Origin: Apoderus coryli
Taxonomy: Eukaryota; Arthropoda; Insecta; Coleoptera; Attelabidae
Length of the DNA stretch: 64,000 bases
Direction of reading: 5' to 3'
NCBI GenBank assembly: GCA_911728435.2
Contig: OU452201.1
Span: forward strand, 14,074,001 to 14,138,000
A program made the translations under genes and the position numbers. Shown here one piece after another: positions 36,597-47,850 of the stretch. The notes below the pieces were generated by a model that saw only the letters and a list, made by a program, of their open reading frames with translations, was not told the DNA's origin and did no database searches. Each line of letters starts with the position of its first letter. Positions within the stretch are counted from its first letter, which is position 1.

Positions 36597-37170
36597 AAGC
36601 AAAATGGCATCTTTAAATGAAACCGAACGCATCGAAATTTTAATGATAGGGTTAGGTAATAGGACGCGAAGTTTTGCGGAAGTAGTGAATTTATTTAGAT
36701 TTTATTTCCAAGTCTACAGTTTCAAGAACTTTGAATAGTTTTTGTGAGACTGGCAGTGTCAAAGATAGACCTAAAGTCGGAAAGCCAGTAACAGTGACAA
36801 ATGAAGAGAATTCTTTGGATGTAATATTGGATTTGGTGGAGAATCCGAAAATTTCGACACAACATTTGGCATTAAATCACAACATGAGGCGATATTCAAA
36901 TCAAATGATTGCCAAGCGAGAATTAAGAAGTAAACAGGATTTTGATTGCAGGATCGAGTTCTGCGAAGTTATTATGGATAAATTGAGACTAAATATAAAT
37001 TTTGTTAATAATATTTTGTTTTCTGACGAATCTACTTTTTATTTGAATGGACAAGTGAACCAGCACAACTGTGGGTACTGGACAGATGAAAATCCACATG
37101 GATGGAACAAGTTCACACCCAACGGCCGCAAAAAGTCAATGTTTGGTGTGGAACTTTAAACTCGGTCGAT
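36597..37170 (+). pseudogene. Tc1/mariner-type transposase fossil (N-terminal and central part)
   Basis: The fossil opens MASLNETERIEILMIGLGNR at 36604, the usual start of a widespread insect HTH-bearing Tc1-like transposase. It shifts frame near 36710 and continues at 36731-37159 with CETGSVKDRPKVGKPVT, LSDES-type FSDESTFYLNGQVNQHN, and WTDENPHGW. The DDE C-terminus is absent and at least two frameshifts are present, so it is dead. It stands between the dynein 5' end and the 3' end of the next minus-strand gene. Confidence 0.75.
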
Positions 37171-37433
37171 ATTTGACTTTTTTGCAAGAATCAATAGTAA
37201 TTCCAGAACTTATTCGATTATTTATTATTAATTTAACAGCATAATACATATGGTTTCAGCAGGATGAGGCACATCTGCATTTAGGAATTGAAGTACGGTA
37301 ATTTCTAAATCTTGATAACCGCTTCGTTTTTTGAATCCTTATTATGACATAAGCGGCCGCGTTCCCGGAACACAGCTAGATACGCCACTGCGAGTAGGTT
37401 GTTAGAATATAATGAAAAAAAAAAAGAACAATA

Positions 37434-37627
37434 ATATACAGGGGATCACGTAAGAAAAATATATGCAATTACGTTGATGCATTACACGATCGATCCTATT
37501 TTCTTTCCTGTTACGTCAAAAAACGGGCAGCAGAAAACAAAAAGTGCCATGTGCGAAAGTTTCTTTGAAAAATTTTTCCTTCAAGTTTTATCGAATTTAT
37601 GCGTGACTTTTGGTCCTCACTGTATTG
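37434..37627 (+). repeat. Dispersed repeat family A, copy 2
   Basis: Shares with 21343-21528 the ATATACAGGGG head, ATATGCAATTACGTT, TACACGATCG, GTTACGTCAAAAA and the GCGTGACTTTTGGTC tail. Confidence 0.65.
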
Positions 37628-37825
37628 TAGTCGTAAATTTAGATACAACAAAAAATAAATATTACAGTACAACATAAAAAAAGAATATGATTTGTAAAAT
37701 ATATATTACCTATTTAAAAAAATAAAAAAATAAAATATATAAGTACAATATTTACAACAAATACATAGTGTAAAATGATATAACAAATAAATTGCAGTAT
37801 AGGCCCTAAATAAAACATTTTTAAC

Positions 37826-40800
37826 TTAATTAGCCGGTTTCCTATAGAACTGTTTGCGATTAGAGCAACTCTTATTACTACCATTACCAGAAGGGTTGTT
37901 GCAACATTCCTTTTTAACCTCTACTATTCTAAAAGCACTGACCAGAACAGAACATTCACGTAGAAAGTAACCAATCCCTTCCGCAACTGGATCACAAATA
38001 TCACGAAAAGATGTAAGAATGTTATATAAAAATATCAAAACTGGCTGGATAAGTGCATTGAAACATGTTGCGAGAAACGGTTTGAAAAAGTAGTCTGAAA
38101 TCAGTTGTATCACTCCAATTGTTAGAGGGCGCAGTAATCCATAAAGAATGAACCTAAAAATTAAATAATATTATATTAATTCGCGCCAGCTAAGCGCCTT
38201 GATGCTCATGTTTATATGATATATTGGAAATTCTAGTATTTTTTAGTAAACGTAGAATAAGCCACTGAGACACCATCGGAAGATGTCCCATATTCCTAAT
38301 TAAAATATACAGTGTTTCCTAAATTGGGCAATAGTGATAGGTAAACAAACAACTTAAGATAAAAAGTGACATGTGCGAGCTTTTCTTCCAAAAAACTCCT
38401 TCAAACGTTACCAAATTTATGCGTAACTTTTGGTCGCTCCTGAAATTGTAAATAATTATAGAATTTAAAATGTTGAATGCTAAATACCACAAAATATCAC
38501 GTATAAAAAAGGCATTTTTTCACATTTCAACATATTAAAAATACTAGAATAGAGGAAAACATTTGTATTCGGAATATTTGTTCCAATGTTTAATATTTAA
38601 AAGAGTTTTGTGGTGGGGTACCTAGTTAATTTTAGCGCATACTCACCTTAGAGTCTGTAAAATGAATGAAGTGAAAAAGGACAAACCAACATGGATTGCA
38701 CCAAATATTTCTGCCCAGAACTTAGTTGTTTTATCTTCTGTTTTTTCAGCTACACCTTCCGTTAGTATTAATGGAGGTCGATCCGTTGTCTTAAAATACC
38801 TTAAAACCATGCAAAAACTAATTCATATTTCATTTTTATAACGAACGTCAGTTCAAGCAAAAAAGAGGCCTGCAGTCTGCAAAACAAATAATTAAATAAC
38901 CAACGATAAATTAATATTGTTATGAATACAATAAAACAGTAAAAGTATTAGGAATTGCTAGCACAATTTGGCATTAGACTATCCAGGAAATTTTGACTGA
39001 ATTGAACTTATAATATGTGCATATATACAGGGTATTAAACCTACAACGCTTAACAGCTAATGGCTTAGGACAAATGACGAAAGGTAGAGCTTTATTTAAT
39101 AGATACGGTGTAAGGTTAAAGTGGAAAAAATAAAATAAGTTTTATGTAATATCGCTTACAGGCATAAAAGTCTAACGGAAACCACTTTTTGAATACTTAC
39201 TATATCCACACTGGAATGTCGTAGGAATGCGTCATTGGTGTTTTCCGCCAGATGCTTGCTTGGTGTACAGCTGCCTTCAATAGTGTTCCACTGGATAAAG
39301 TATTCCAAGAGTGGGTATCAGTGTCAATAGACTTTTAAGAGTGCCAAATTATAAAACAAAGTTCAAAACAGAATGCGAGATATTATGTGCAAATGATTTT
39401 ATTTATCCAACTTTAACCCTACCCCACTTTTCATCACTTCATTTGCATTATCCATTTAAATTTGTTTTAGATTACCTAGGACTACCATGATCAAAATAAT
39501 AAACATCAACTTTTGTCTTGTCCAAGTTATCATAGTAAGTGGTACGCCCAACAAATTGTTTATGTTCAGTTTTAATAGACTTGGCATCATCAGGAGCAGA
39601 TCCATTAGTTTTCTTACTTTTAGATTTCAAATTCTTTTCGTTAAAATTTACATGTTGAAAATCGTAATCATATATTTCATTCATAACTAGATTTTCTTCG
39701 TCTACATTAAATGTTGTACTTTTTTTACTTTTGGAAGGAGTACCATTTATGCCAGTTTTAGTTGTAAAATACTCATTACATCTGCATGATTGTAAGAACC
39801 CGTCGGGGTTATCAGTGCATTTGGTAAGAAGTGGATTTGAATTGTCATTAGATTTTTCCATAGGGACGTCTGTTACCAGTTCAAATGTGAATTTCTGCAA
39901 AAAAACCCAGTTTTTTCATTACACTAAATGATGGAAGACACGTTTTACCACTTTACGAAAACATTTTGAAATATTTGACGCACGTTTCGCTAATGCTGTT
40001 ATTTACCATACGCAAAAATTGTTTTGGTGAAGTGGTAAAACGTGTATATATATAACACCGAAGCAATTTGGGAGTTGTGTATAAATATCCCGTGACAAAA
40101 TTATTCCACTCTAAGAGAATTTTTTCAAAAACCATTTAATTATATTATCGTCACCTCCACAAGTGGTTTTATAGAGACAAGAGACACATGGTGTTATATA
40201 GATACACCCTGTATATCACACTGCGTTTGCTTTTATTGATTCAATAAAATAATTACTATATCTTCGAAGATGTGTATAGAAATTAAATGAGAAATAATTA
40301 ATTGTCCTGCTAATTAAAATTTCCGATGTCAGACATATTCAGTAAAACTTCGTTTTGTGCAGCATTGTTTTTATGCTGTAGATAAATTACGTAAAGCGTA
40401 GCCTAAAATGTATTCCAGTACCAATTATTATCACTTGTGTGCTAAATTAGATAATGAGCGACAATTTATTAAATGCAATATAATATGTTAATTTTTATAT
40501 AATTTTAAAGCTGCTCATAAAGACATTTAGCAAACCATTTTCATTTTAGTTGTCGCTCAAGATCATCATTCAAGATTTTGCGGCAAAACGATAAAATTTG
40601 AGTGACCCTCTAATTTCTAGCCAAAGTAAATTAACAATTAAAGATTTGATATTTACCCTTGGGGGACTATGATCATCTGCTCGTTTCATATTCATCTTGT
40701 AAAATTCGTATCTATTATTATTTGTATCTTTCTGCTCGAAACTTGTTCCAATATTCTTAATCCACTTGAAGAAACTACTACGCTTGTTTATACAAGGTTT

Positions 40801-43227
40801 ATTATCTACTGCAAAACCATCTAGAATCAAGAACAGAAATCACAATAAGTAAAAGAACGAAACACAAAAATCTATTTGTAGTTTAAAAGCATACACAGTC
40901 CATATATAAGTTTTTAATTAGATTTGGACAATACAATATTAATAAATCCAACCTTGGCGGAAAGCCTGACTTGCTAAAAAATATTTAAGTTCATATCAAA
41001 GACAAATCAACTGATAAAAGTGCAAGTGTGTAAAAACCTTTAGCGTAGAGTAATATTATAATACACGTTTTACCACTTCACCAAAACACTGTTAGCATCC
41101 TCAGAAGAGAATCAAAACCAACTTTTAATTAATTATAATAATTTAAGCTATGGCTGAACAGAAACTCCCCAATTATATAAAGGCCCTTAGTATTTATTAT
41201 TATTAAAGACGTGTCTTAAAGACATCTGTATGCGGTCACATTTTTTAGAGGTCGTAAATGTCTGGCCACAACATCTAATTGACGTCTTCAAGATGTTGTG
41301 ATGTCTCGGGTGAATGTATTTAATTTACACGCCTTTAATTACCTTCGCATGGATTATACAATGGAACGCCAGTTTTTGGATGTAACAAATAATTAGCAAT
41401 TTGTGGACATACGCATTCTGAGTTAACACAAACATTTACTGGTAGCATTGGCGGTGGACAAATACTGATTGGAATGTCCTTTGAGCAAATATCCGATTTT
41501 CCGCAATTACATAAATGATTATGCTCATTGGAATCCGTGTGTGTCGAGTTACTTTTATCCACAACCATTGAAACATCTGTTTCTTCTTTTAAGGATATAT
41601 CAGCTGGAGGAACTGTATCAGTTTCTGTAGAGCAACAGATTTGTGTTTTATATTTCTGAAACAAATTGCATAATAAATTTAACGTTGTAAGTATACTTTA
41701 ATTGTATGAAAGGGATAGGTAGTTGATTCTTGTTAACTAAAAATGGTATATTAAGGAATAAGTGGATAATGGTCTTTAAAACACATGCGATTTTTCTTGC
41801 ATGACGGCGCAGTCGCGACCAGATCAACATAATTCATAAGCTTTGCCTTAAGTAAAAGTGTGAAAGGAGATTTAAAAAAAAGCAGGAAGATAAATACGTA
41901 CTTGCGGTATAACCGGAAGCGGAATAGTATTAAACATATTTTTTATGGTATGTCCAATTGAAAACAATCCGAAAATTTTATATACCTATTTCAGTAATAT
42001 AGTTTTCTGAGTAGATATCTCTGTTTTTGTAGACAGTGCACTTACATAATAACTTTCAGTTTTTAACCGTAAAAAATATCTTAACCGTTCTTTAAATACG
42101 TGAGCATGTATAGTATGTAAAACTATTTGTCCTAAAAACTTTATCTTCAATTAATAATTGGTACTATAGGTATAGGCCAACCAATATTAGCCGCAGTTAC
42201 TGGAAGGTATCTATAGTTGTAAAATAAAAGTTAATTTAAATTTTCCTGAAAATTACATAAACCTATAATTAGATTTATAACATTATCGGTAGGTTCTGCT
42301 CATCAAGTATAGTACACAAATTTTCATTATTTCTCTTACTGATGAAACTCCTGAGTTTGAATACACCGATTCCTCATTATCTGCATCATTGCTGGTTGCC
42401 TGACTGGATTTTGGTGTGTGAGGTCCCATTATATCAATAATTGTTTGGAATTCTTGTCGAATTTTTTTTAACGACTTACTAGGCGATTGCGAAAAACTGT
42501 CTGTTTCAATCTCTGCAATAAAAGATATAGATAAGATCTATAGAACGAGTAGTATAAGAGCTAATTGAAAGCAAATGTGATGATCAAGAGACCCTATATA
42601 TTCATATTCAGTTATTGAGTCAGCTCTAGCCAAAATAATAGAGTATTTAAGGAACGTACAAAAATTAAAGTAATACCTTACCCCAAAAAGATGTACATAT
42701 AAAATTATGGACAAAAAGAACGAAGGGAAGACGTAACATCAATTATAAATTTTCTGGCTGGGTATTATATAGGTTAGTGGTAGTTCTTATGAAATTATTG
42801 CTATTCTAAGTAGGTACTAATGGATATCCAGTAAAACTGGGTATGCCGTTGGCACGCAGGAAATTAAATCAAACTAAACAACAGATTCCCTTGGGTGAAA
42901 GCTCTGTGGAAAATCAAAGCATTTGTATAAAACTTGAAACTAAACTTTGTTCAAAACATATTTTTTTATTCTAAATATCTTATATCTTTCCATCGCGTGT
43001 TTATTGTTTTAATTTTATAATTAAAACAGCTCAATAAAGTAGATGGTTACATTTTATTAGATTATTACTAGCAATTGATATCTTTTTAAAATGTAGCTTT
43101 TATGTAAAATATGTATATATGAGAAATAGATACCAGAGGTATTGGAATCTCTTTCCGGCCGTTCATGAACCATTTCAATGTTTACTCCTTTATTGTTTGT
43201 CGTTGGTTTTATGTTATTATTTGCCAT
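37826..43227 (-). CDS. Unrecognised protein with membrane-embedded C-terminal third, 8 coding exons, 583 (or 565) aa
   Basis: Exons: 43134-43227, 42340-42512, 41343-41655, 40657-40820, 39476-39894, 39201-39290, 38647-38817 and 37826-38153. All junctions have GT/AG borders and matching phases, and the sum is 1,752 nt. Start 43227 is the first ATG after an in-frame stop; the second ATG, 43173, has better context. The N-terminal two thirds is polar, with a Cys-rich patch (HLCNCGKSDIC, ICPPPMLPVNVCVNSECVCP). The rest has hydrophobic helices: PVWIYFCMVLRYF, IFGAIHVGLSFFTSFIL, FILYGLLRPLTIGVIQLISD and FLATCFNALIQPVLIFLYNI, then a basic Cys-rich tail. I do not recognise the family and assign no function. 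The orderly splicing argues that it is a real gene. Confidence 0.8.
38305..38445 (+). repeat. Dispersed repeat family A, copy 3 (internally deleted)
   Basis: Keeps the ATATACAGTG head, the AAAAAGTGACATGTGCGAG block and the TTTATGCGTAACTTTTGGTC tail. The ATATGCAATTACG segment is missing. It lies in the last intron of the membrane protein gene. Confidence 0.55.
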
Positions 43228-43691
43228 TCGGTTATTTACTTTAAATAATTTTTATGTTACTGTTAGCAAGTGTATATTTATAAAGGATATGTATAATTCA
43301 AGTAAATATATTTGTTTAAAAATGAAATGTGTACAAAATGAACTAAATCATTTTAAGTGATTGAATTAATTGACGGCATATCTGTCATTACTCAAATAAC
43401 AATAATTGAAACGGTCAACTAAGCACAAGATAACTTTTGTAAACCATGTATTAGAGATTTTCTAGCAATAATTGGCACTAACGTCAAGAATAAATAAATT
43501 AAATTTGTAACCGCTTATTTATAAGTAGACACACAGATATACAATGTGTCCCTGTGGAATAAAATTCGAAGTAAATTTGGTGTTACTATCCTATATAGAG
43601 AGTTCGTTTACAAAGGAAGTGATATATTTTCTATAAAAAACCTACGAAATTGGCGTTGAATAACTTGTAAGGCCAAAGTCGTCCGACGCAT
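43228..43691. other. Region upstream of the membrane protein gene
   Basis: AT-rich, with no motif I can support as a promoter. It ends at the target duplication of the LINE. Confidence 0.4.
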
Positions 43692-43705
43692 AAGCTTTTA
43701 ATCTT
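43692..43705. repeat. Target-site duplication, left copy
   Basis: AAGCTTTTAATCTT, identical to 46183-46196, bounding the minus-strand LINE. Confidence 0.9.
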
Positions 43706-46182
43706 CAATCAATCAATCAATCAATCAATCAATATTTTATTGTTTATAAAAATACATTGTTTTTATAACAATTGAGTTCTTAAGTATCTAAATTTAAACT
43801 TAAGTTAATTTATCAATTTCGGTACAAAATATACAAAGAAAAAAAAAAAATCAAACAAAAGGAAAACCAAATATTTTAGCAACTCAGTACTTCACTAAAA
43901 GGAGTCACGCATTTAATGTCTTACATTACTGATTCACAAGAAATGCGCGTAATCTTAATACATTCCTAATAAATGTACATATTTTCTTAACTAAAGCAGG
44001 TGATTGTTCACTGTTAAGATCAGTCACAAAGTTACTGGGATTAGTCCAGCTCGGTGGCAATAGGTGCCTGTACAGAGGACAGAGAAAAAAACAAATGGTA
44101 AAACGTTTCTTTTTGACTCAAGTTACAAACCGTGCAATACTGGTCCTGGTCGATAGTATAGGAAACTCCACCACATGAAAATTTTATTACGAATTTAGAA
44201 CTTGTTCTAAGTTGTGCAAGTAGGCGAATCATCCAAAAAGGCATACTTAAATTCAAATAACTAGGACCATCTGGGGCCACTCGAAAGGTACTGTAAAAAA
44301 GAGTATACTTTGCCTTGATGATGAATTCAGAATCTCGAGTTAAATAGTGTTCTTTCACTATAGATAATATTCTATTTTTATTCTTCCTTAAAGCTATTGG
44401 GTCTGTTGACCATAAGTGATCGGCACCTACTTCCTGAAACCAATTAAATATATGGAAGGCCCAATTATATTTCCTCTGCGTACCCGGACCAAATAGAGCA
44501 ATTTGTCTTTTAAGACATATTTTGGGTAACCTCGAGTCCTCCATCAACAGAAGCTTAATAAGGAAGTTCAAAGTTAATTTAAATATGAAATATCCCAAAT
44601 GAATAGAACCAGTTTCGGCTCTTATAAGTGCGGATGCTGTATTTCTGGGAAGATGTAAAAGATATTTAAAAAATGTTGTCTGTATTTTTTCTATAATATC
44701 CAAATACCCTGGGGCCCAGACAGGAAGACCACCCGCGAAAATGCTTAATATAGTACTGTCAAACAGCTTTTTGTGACATGTTATTGCAGAAACTTTAGCC
44801 CTTGCTGTCATACTCAAAGCAGTGCCAGTCGCTCGATTTGCCCGTAAAACAGACACTTCAGCCATATTTCTAAAGCGTGCCGATGACGCAAAAGTAACAC
44901 CCAAATAACTGTAGTTTTTCACTACCTCAAGGGGCATGTCATTGATTGTAAACATAGGCGCGTTCGAAGGTAACCTGCCAGGACGATTAAAGTAGATTAT
45001 CTTGGACTTTTCAACATTTACTCTGAGAAAATTGTCTTTTGCATATGCGTTCAATGTTATTAGCTTTCTTCGCAGATCAATCTCAGAAGCAGCCAACAAA
45101 ACCAAGTCGTCCGCGTACAACAACAAAGACACATCTGTTACACTGTCAACACTAATTCCCTTAAGCCCTTGATCTAAAAATCTCTGTTCTATGTCTGAAA
45201 TATACAGGCTAAAAAGTGATGGACTAAGTGGTTCCCCCTGCAGAACACCAGCGCTTACTCTATATGATCTTGTTAATCCGTCTAAACCTCGGATCTGAGT
45301 ACTAGCACTGCTGTACAATCGCTGTAGTAAAGCTATGAAGTTTGAACTTAGACCCAACTTGTACAATTTGGACCACAATTTGCAATGCGCAATAGAATCA
45401 AAGGCACGTTGAAAATCTATGAAAGCCGCGTACACTGTCCCACCTTTAAGCCTCAGATGATTCTGGATGGTCAAGTGCAGCACAAACACATTGTCCGTAA
45501 TGCCTCTATTTCTCCTAAACCCAGACTGGCATTCAGGTATAACCTTATTATGGTCCAACCAAGGTATGAGCCTGTTAAGTAAAATTTGTGACAATATCTT
45601 AAGACAACAATTAACAAGCGCAATGGGTCTATAATTACTGGGATTGTCAGTGCGGCCCTTTTTAAAAATCATAGTAAATATTGTTTCATGCCATTTAACC
45701 GGAAGTTGGTTCGTTTTAATTACGTTCGTGAAGAGCGCACATAAATACAACAACCAATTCTGCGGAAGATTCTTAAAAAACTCATATGAAATTCCGTCTG
45801 TGCCTGCTGCCTTTTTGTTTTTGCAATTTCTGAGGACATACACTAATTCAGCCAGGTCCACATCTGCGTCCAGAATTGGGTCTGAGTTACCAAAATAACA
45901 TAAATGTTGGTGCTCAAGTCCGTTGTATACATTATTAAAAAAATGTTCCCAACTGGACACAGTTAAATTGTGGGTGGGTGTGATGCCCTTCAATCTATTG
46001 ACCGTAGCCCAAAATGTTTTCTGGTCTCTAATGTTTGTAAGCGATTCCGAGATCGACCTGCAATAATTTTGTTTTTTAGTTCTAATAAAACCTTTATACT
46101 CTTTCCTAATTTCAAGGTACCCCAACCTATCCTCATTTGAAAAGCCAGATGACTTCAGTTTTTTTAATGATTTTTTTACAGC
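43706..46182 (-). mobile_element. 5'-truncated LINE with (TTGA)n tail and perfect 14-bp target duplication
   Basis: The element reads on the minus strand from the truncation point 46182 to a tail of about six GATT/TTGA repeats at 43706-43731. The flanking 14-bp copies are identical, so insertion is young. The endonuclease and the head of the reverse transcriptase were lost at integration. About 340 bp of 3' UTR follows the stop at 44041. Confidence 0.92.
44041..46182 (-). CDS. LINE reverse transcriptase, N-terminally truncated, open from the truncation point
   Basis: The frame is open from the first base of the element (46182) to the stop at 44041, about 713 codons; the first ATG-like start is not native. 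Motifs: KKAAGTDGISYEFF, NPSNYRPIALVNCCLKIL, QSGFRRNRGITDNVF, AAFIDFQRAFDSIAHCKLW, GVLQGEPLSPSLFSLYISD and the YADD active-site box LLLYADDLVLL. A Cys-rich C-terminus (CTVCNLSQKETFYH) resembles the terminal zinc knuckle of many LINEs but lacks the final Cys. No internal stops are present. It is not mobile by itself without its 5' end and endonuclease. Confidence 0.9.
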   Translation of the reverse strand, partial: AVKKSLKKLKSSGFSNEDRLGYLEIRKEYKGFIRTKKQNYCRSISESLTNIRDQKTFWATVNRLKGITPTHNLTVSSWEHFFNNVYNGLEHQHLCYFGNSDPILDADVDLAELVYVLRNCKNKKAAGTDGISYEFFKNLPQNWLLYLCALFTNVIKTNQLPVKWHETIFTMIFKKGRTDNPSNYRPIALVNCCLKILSQILLNRLIPWLDHNKVIPECQSGFRRNRGITDNVFVLHLTIQNHLRLKGGTVYAAFIDFQRAFDSIAHCKLWSKLYKLGLSSNFIALLQRLYSSASTQIRGLDGLTRSYRVSAGVLQGEPLSPSLFSLYISDIEQRFLDQGLKGISVDSVTDVSLLLYADDLVLLAASEIDLRRKLITLNAYAKDNFLRVNVEKSKIIYFNRPGRLPSNAPMFTINDMPLEVVKNYSYLGVTFASSARFRNMAEVSVLRANRATGTALSMTARAKVSAITCHKKLFDSTILSIFAGGLPVWAPGYLDIIEKIQTTFFKYLLHLPRNTASALIRAETGSIHLGYFIFKLTLNFLIKLLLMEDSRLPKICLKRQIALFGPGTQRKYNWAFHIFNWFQEVGADHLWSTDPIALRKNKNRILSIVKEHYLTRDSEFIIKAKYTLFYSTFRVAPDGPSYLNLSMPFWMIRLLAQLRTSSKFVIKFSCGGVSYTIDQDQYCTVCNLSQKETFYHLFFSLSSVQAPIATELD

Positions 46183-46196
46183 AAGCTTTTAATCTT
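46183..46196. repeat. Target-site duplication, right copy
   Basis: AAGCTTTTAATCTT, identical to 43692-43705. Confidence 0.9.
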
Positions 46197-46668
46197 TAAT
46201 GTTTTAAAATGTTACTGCTGACAGTTCCACAATCAGGAAGTTCAGCATAAAATGTTGATAATTTTTGTACCATCGTCACAGGCTACCTTCCTTTCTGAAG
46301 AGTTCACAAGTAGGACCAAACGAGAATCTATCTCCTTACCGAAACATAATCGCTTTGAGGCACCGAATATATCGGTTATAATTGCGGCCATCAGCCAATT
46401 CACAAGTCGTCATAGAGGTAACGTTACCTGTAGATTGAAAGTTTCATCCCTCGTTTAGAAGCTATGCTTCAACGAGATTATTGGTCTACTTTTTCAAATT
46501 AAAATACAAAATATGGATTTGATTTATTCTCATCTAGTACGTGTTGTACTAAATTTTATGAATATATTTTCTGAACTTGGTCACAACTTTTACTACATCA
46601 ACGGAAAATCATCATCATCTTGTGAATTAATTTAATTAATTTAACAAATGTATACAGTACTCGTACTA

Positions 46669-47143
46669 AATAATTATGGCTTGGGAACATATTCCCAAGC
46701 AGGAGCATGGGAAGAGGTTTATACCTGGTGCCGCAACAAAACGCACTGAAAAACTGCTATCATTAAGCAGGAGTCAGATGCGAATAACTATGGGACTCCT
46801 TACTGGGCATTGCGCTCTGAGAGAACACCTAAATAAGATGGGGCTGTACAATGGGGACCTGCAATGCAGATTGTGTAATGGGGCAGTTGAAACAGCTTAC
46901 CATGTAATATGTGAGTGTGTAGTTCTACAACGAAGAAGGCACGCTATTTTTGGGCATTCACTGATTGCGCCAGCAGATATTGACACCCAACGCATAACTG
47001 AACTCCACAAGTTAGTGGAGGGTACAGGGCTGCTGGATTGGGTGGCATAATATACGGGGATTTTTCACAATAAGCCCATGAGGCTGCAGTGAAACCGGGG
47101 ACTTAGTCGTACGGACCCTTTCAAAAAAAAAATAATTATGGCT
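46669..47143 (+). mobile_element. LINE 3'-end insertion (about 450 bp) with 13-bp target duplication and poly(A)
   Basis: AATAATTATGGCT stands at 46669-46681 and again at 47131-47143. Between them the element ends in a poly(A) run at 47123-47130. Its frame (46676-47050, first codons from the duplicated target) reads SQMRITMGLLTGHCALREHL, CRLCNGAVETAYHVICEC and RRRHAIFG, the terminal RNase-H-adjacent and CCHC segment of a non-LTR element of a type different from the other two here. Confidence 0.85.
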
Positions 47144-47157
47144 CTCAAAAAATATGA

Positions 47158-47199
47158 CATTATAATTTAGAGTAGTATATACTACTCTAAATTATAATG
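47158..47199. repeat. Perfect 42-bp palindrome
   Basis: The half-site CATTATAATTTAGAGTAGTA is mirrored exactly around the centre TA, 15 bp after the LINE 3'-end insertion. It would form a cruciform or RNA hairpin. Confidence 0.85.
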
Positions 47200-47339
47200 T
47201 ATACACTTTTTCTTTTAGGTAGTTGCAAATAAAGATATCAAGTGGAGTCAAGTCAAGCGACCTTGGTGGCCAAGATATAGGTCCCTCATAATTATTTTCG
47301 ACTTCTCCAGGGAAACGGCTAATCCATTGATTTCCGTAA

Positions 47340-47850
47340 TGCTCTGTTCTCTAGTTTCTCACATTCCGCCCGAAATGTGCTGGTGCTCCATCCATTTGAA
47401 ACCAACCATTCGCACGTAAATGAAGTGGCACGTCATCCATCAAATCATTTAAATTATTCTGTAAAAAGTCTAAAAATAATTGTGCTGAGAGCCTAGCTGG
47501 TAAAAATAGTGGTCCGAGGAGATTATTGGATATTAATCCTAGCCACACGTTCACAGTGAATTGGTGTTGAAACTTTCTCGCTCGCACTTCGTATGGATTG
47601 TGTTGTGACCAAATATGAAAGTTGTGGTAATTCGTTATACCAGTTCTTGTAAACGAAACCTCACAGTCCAGCAAACCTTAAGCAGGAAATCTCTATCTAC
47701 TTGAACTTTATTCAATAACCATTTGCAGAAGTTATGCCTTTTAACATAGTCCTCAGGCAACAAATCTTGCACAGCCCTAAAATGGTAAGCCTTTCTACCA
47801 TCTTTATGAAGTGACTTGAGAATTTTTAACTCGAAAATGTTGCGTCATAC
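47340..47850 (-). pseudogene. Tc1/mariner-type transposase fossil (central DDE part)
   Basis: The minus strand reads AVQDLLPEDYVKRHNFCKWL near 47760. After a frameshift at about 47680 it continues FTRTGITNYHNFHIWSQHNP, HQFTVNVWLGLISNNLLGP, LPARLSAQLFLDFLQNNL and WFQMDGAPAHF, which includes the second catalytic Asp (DGAPAHF). It belongs to the same broad insect family as 36597-37170 but is a different member. Frameshifts and missing ends mean it is inactive. Confidence 0.8.

Noticed and set aside
39201..39348. Longer version of the sixth exon of the membrane protein gene, starting at an acceptor near 39338
   Set aside because: It would need phase 0, but the preceding exon ends in phase 2. The acceptor at 39290 gives the matching phase.
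43706..43731. Tandem ATCA repeats as a CRISPR-like or satellite array
   Set aside because: They are the tetranucleotide tail of the adjacent LINE, placed exactly inside its target duplication.
45385..45898. Plus-strand frames within the second LINE
   Set aside because: They are shadows of the minus-strand reverse transcriptase.
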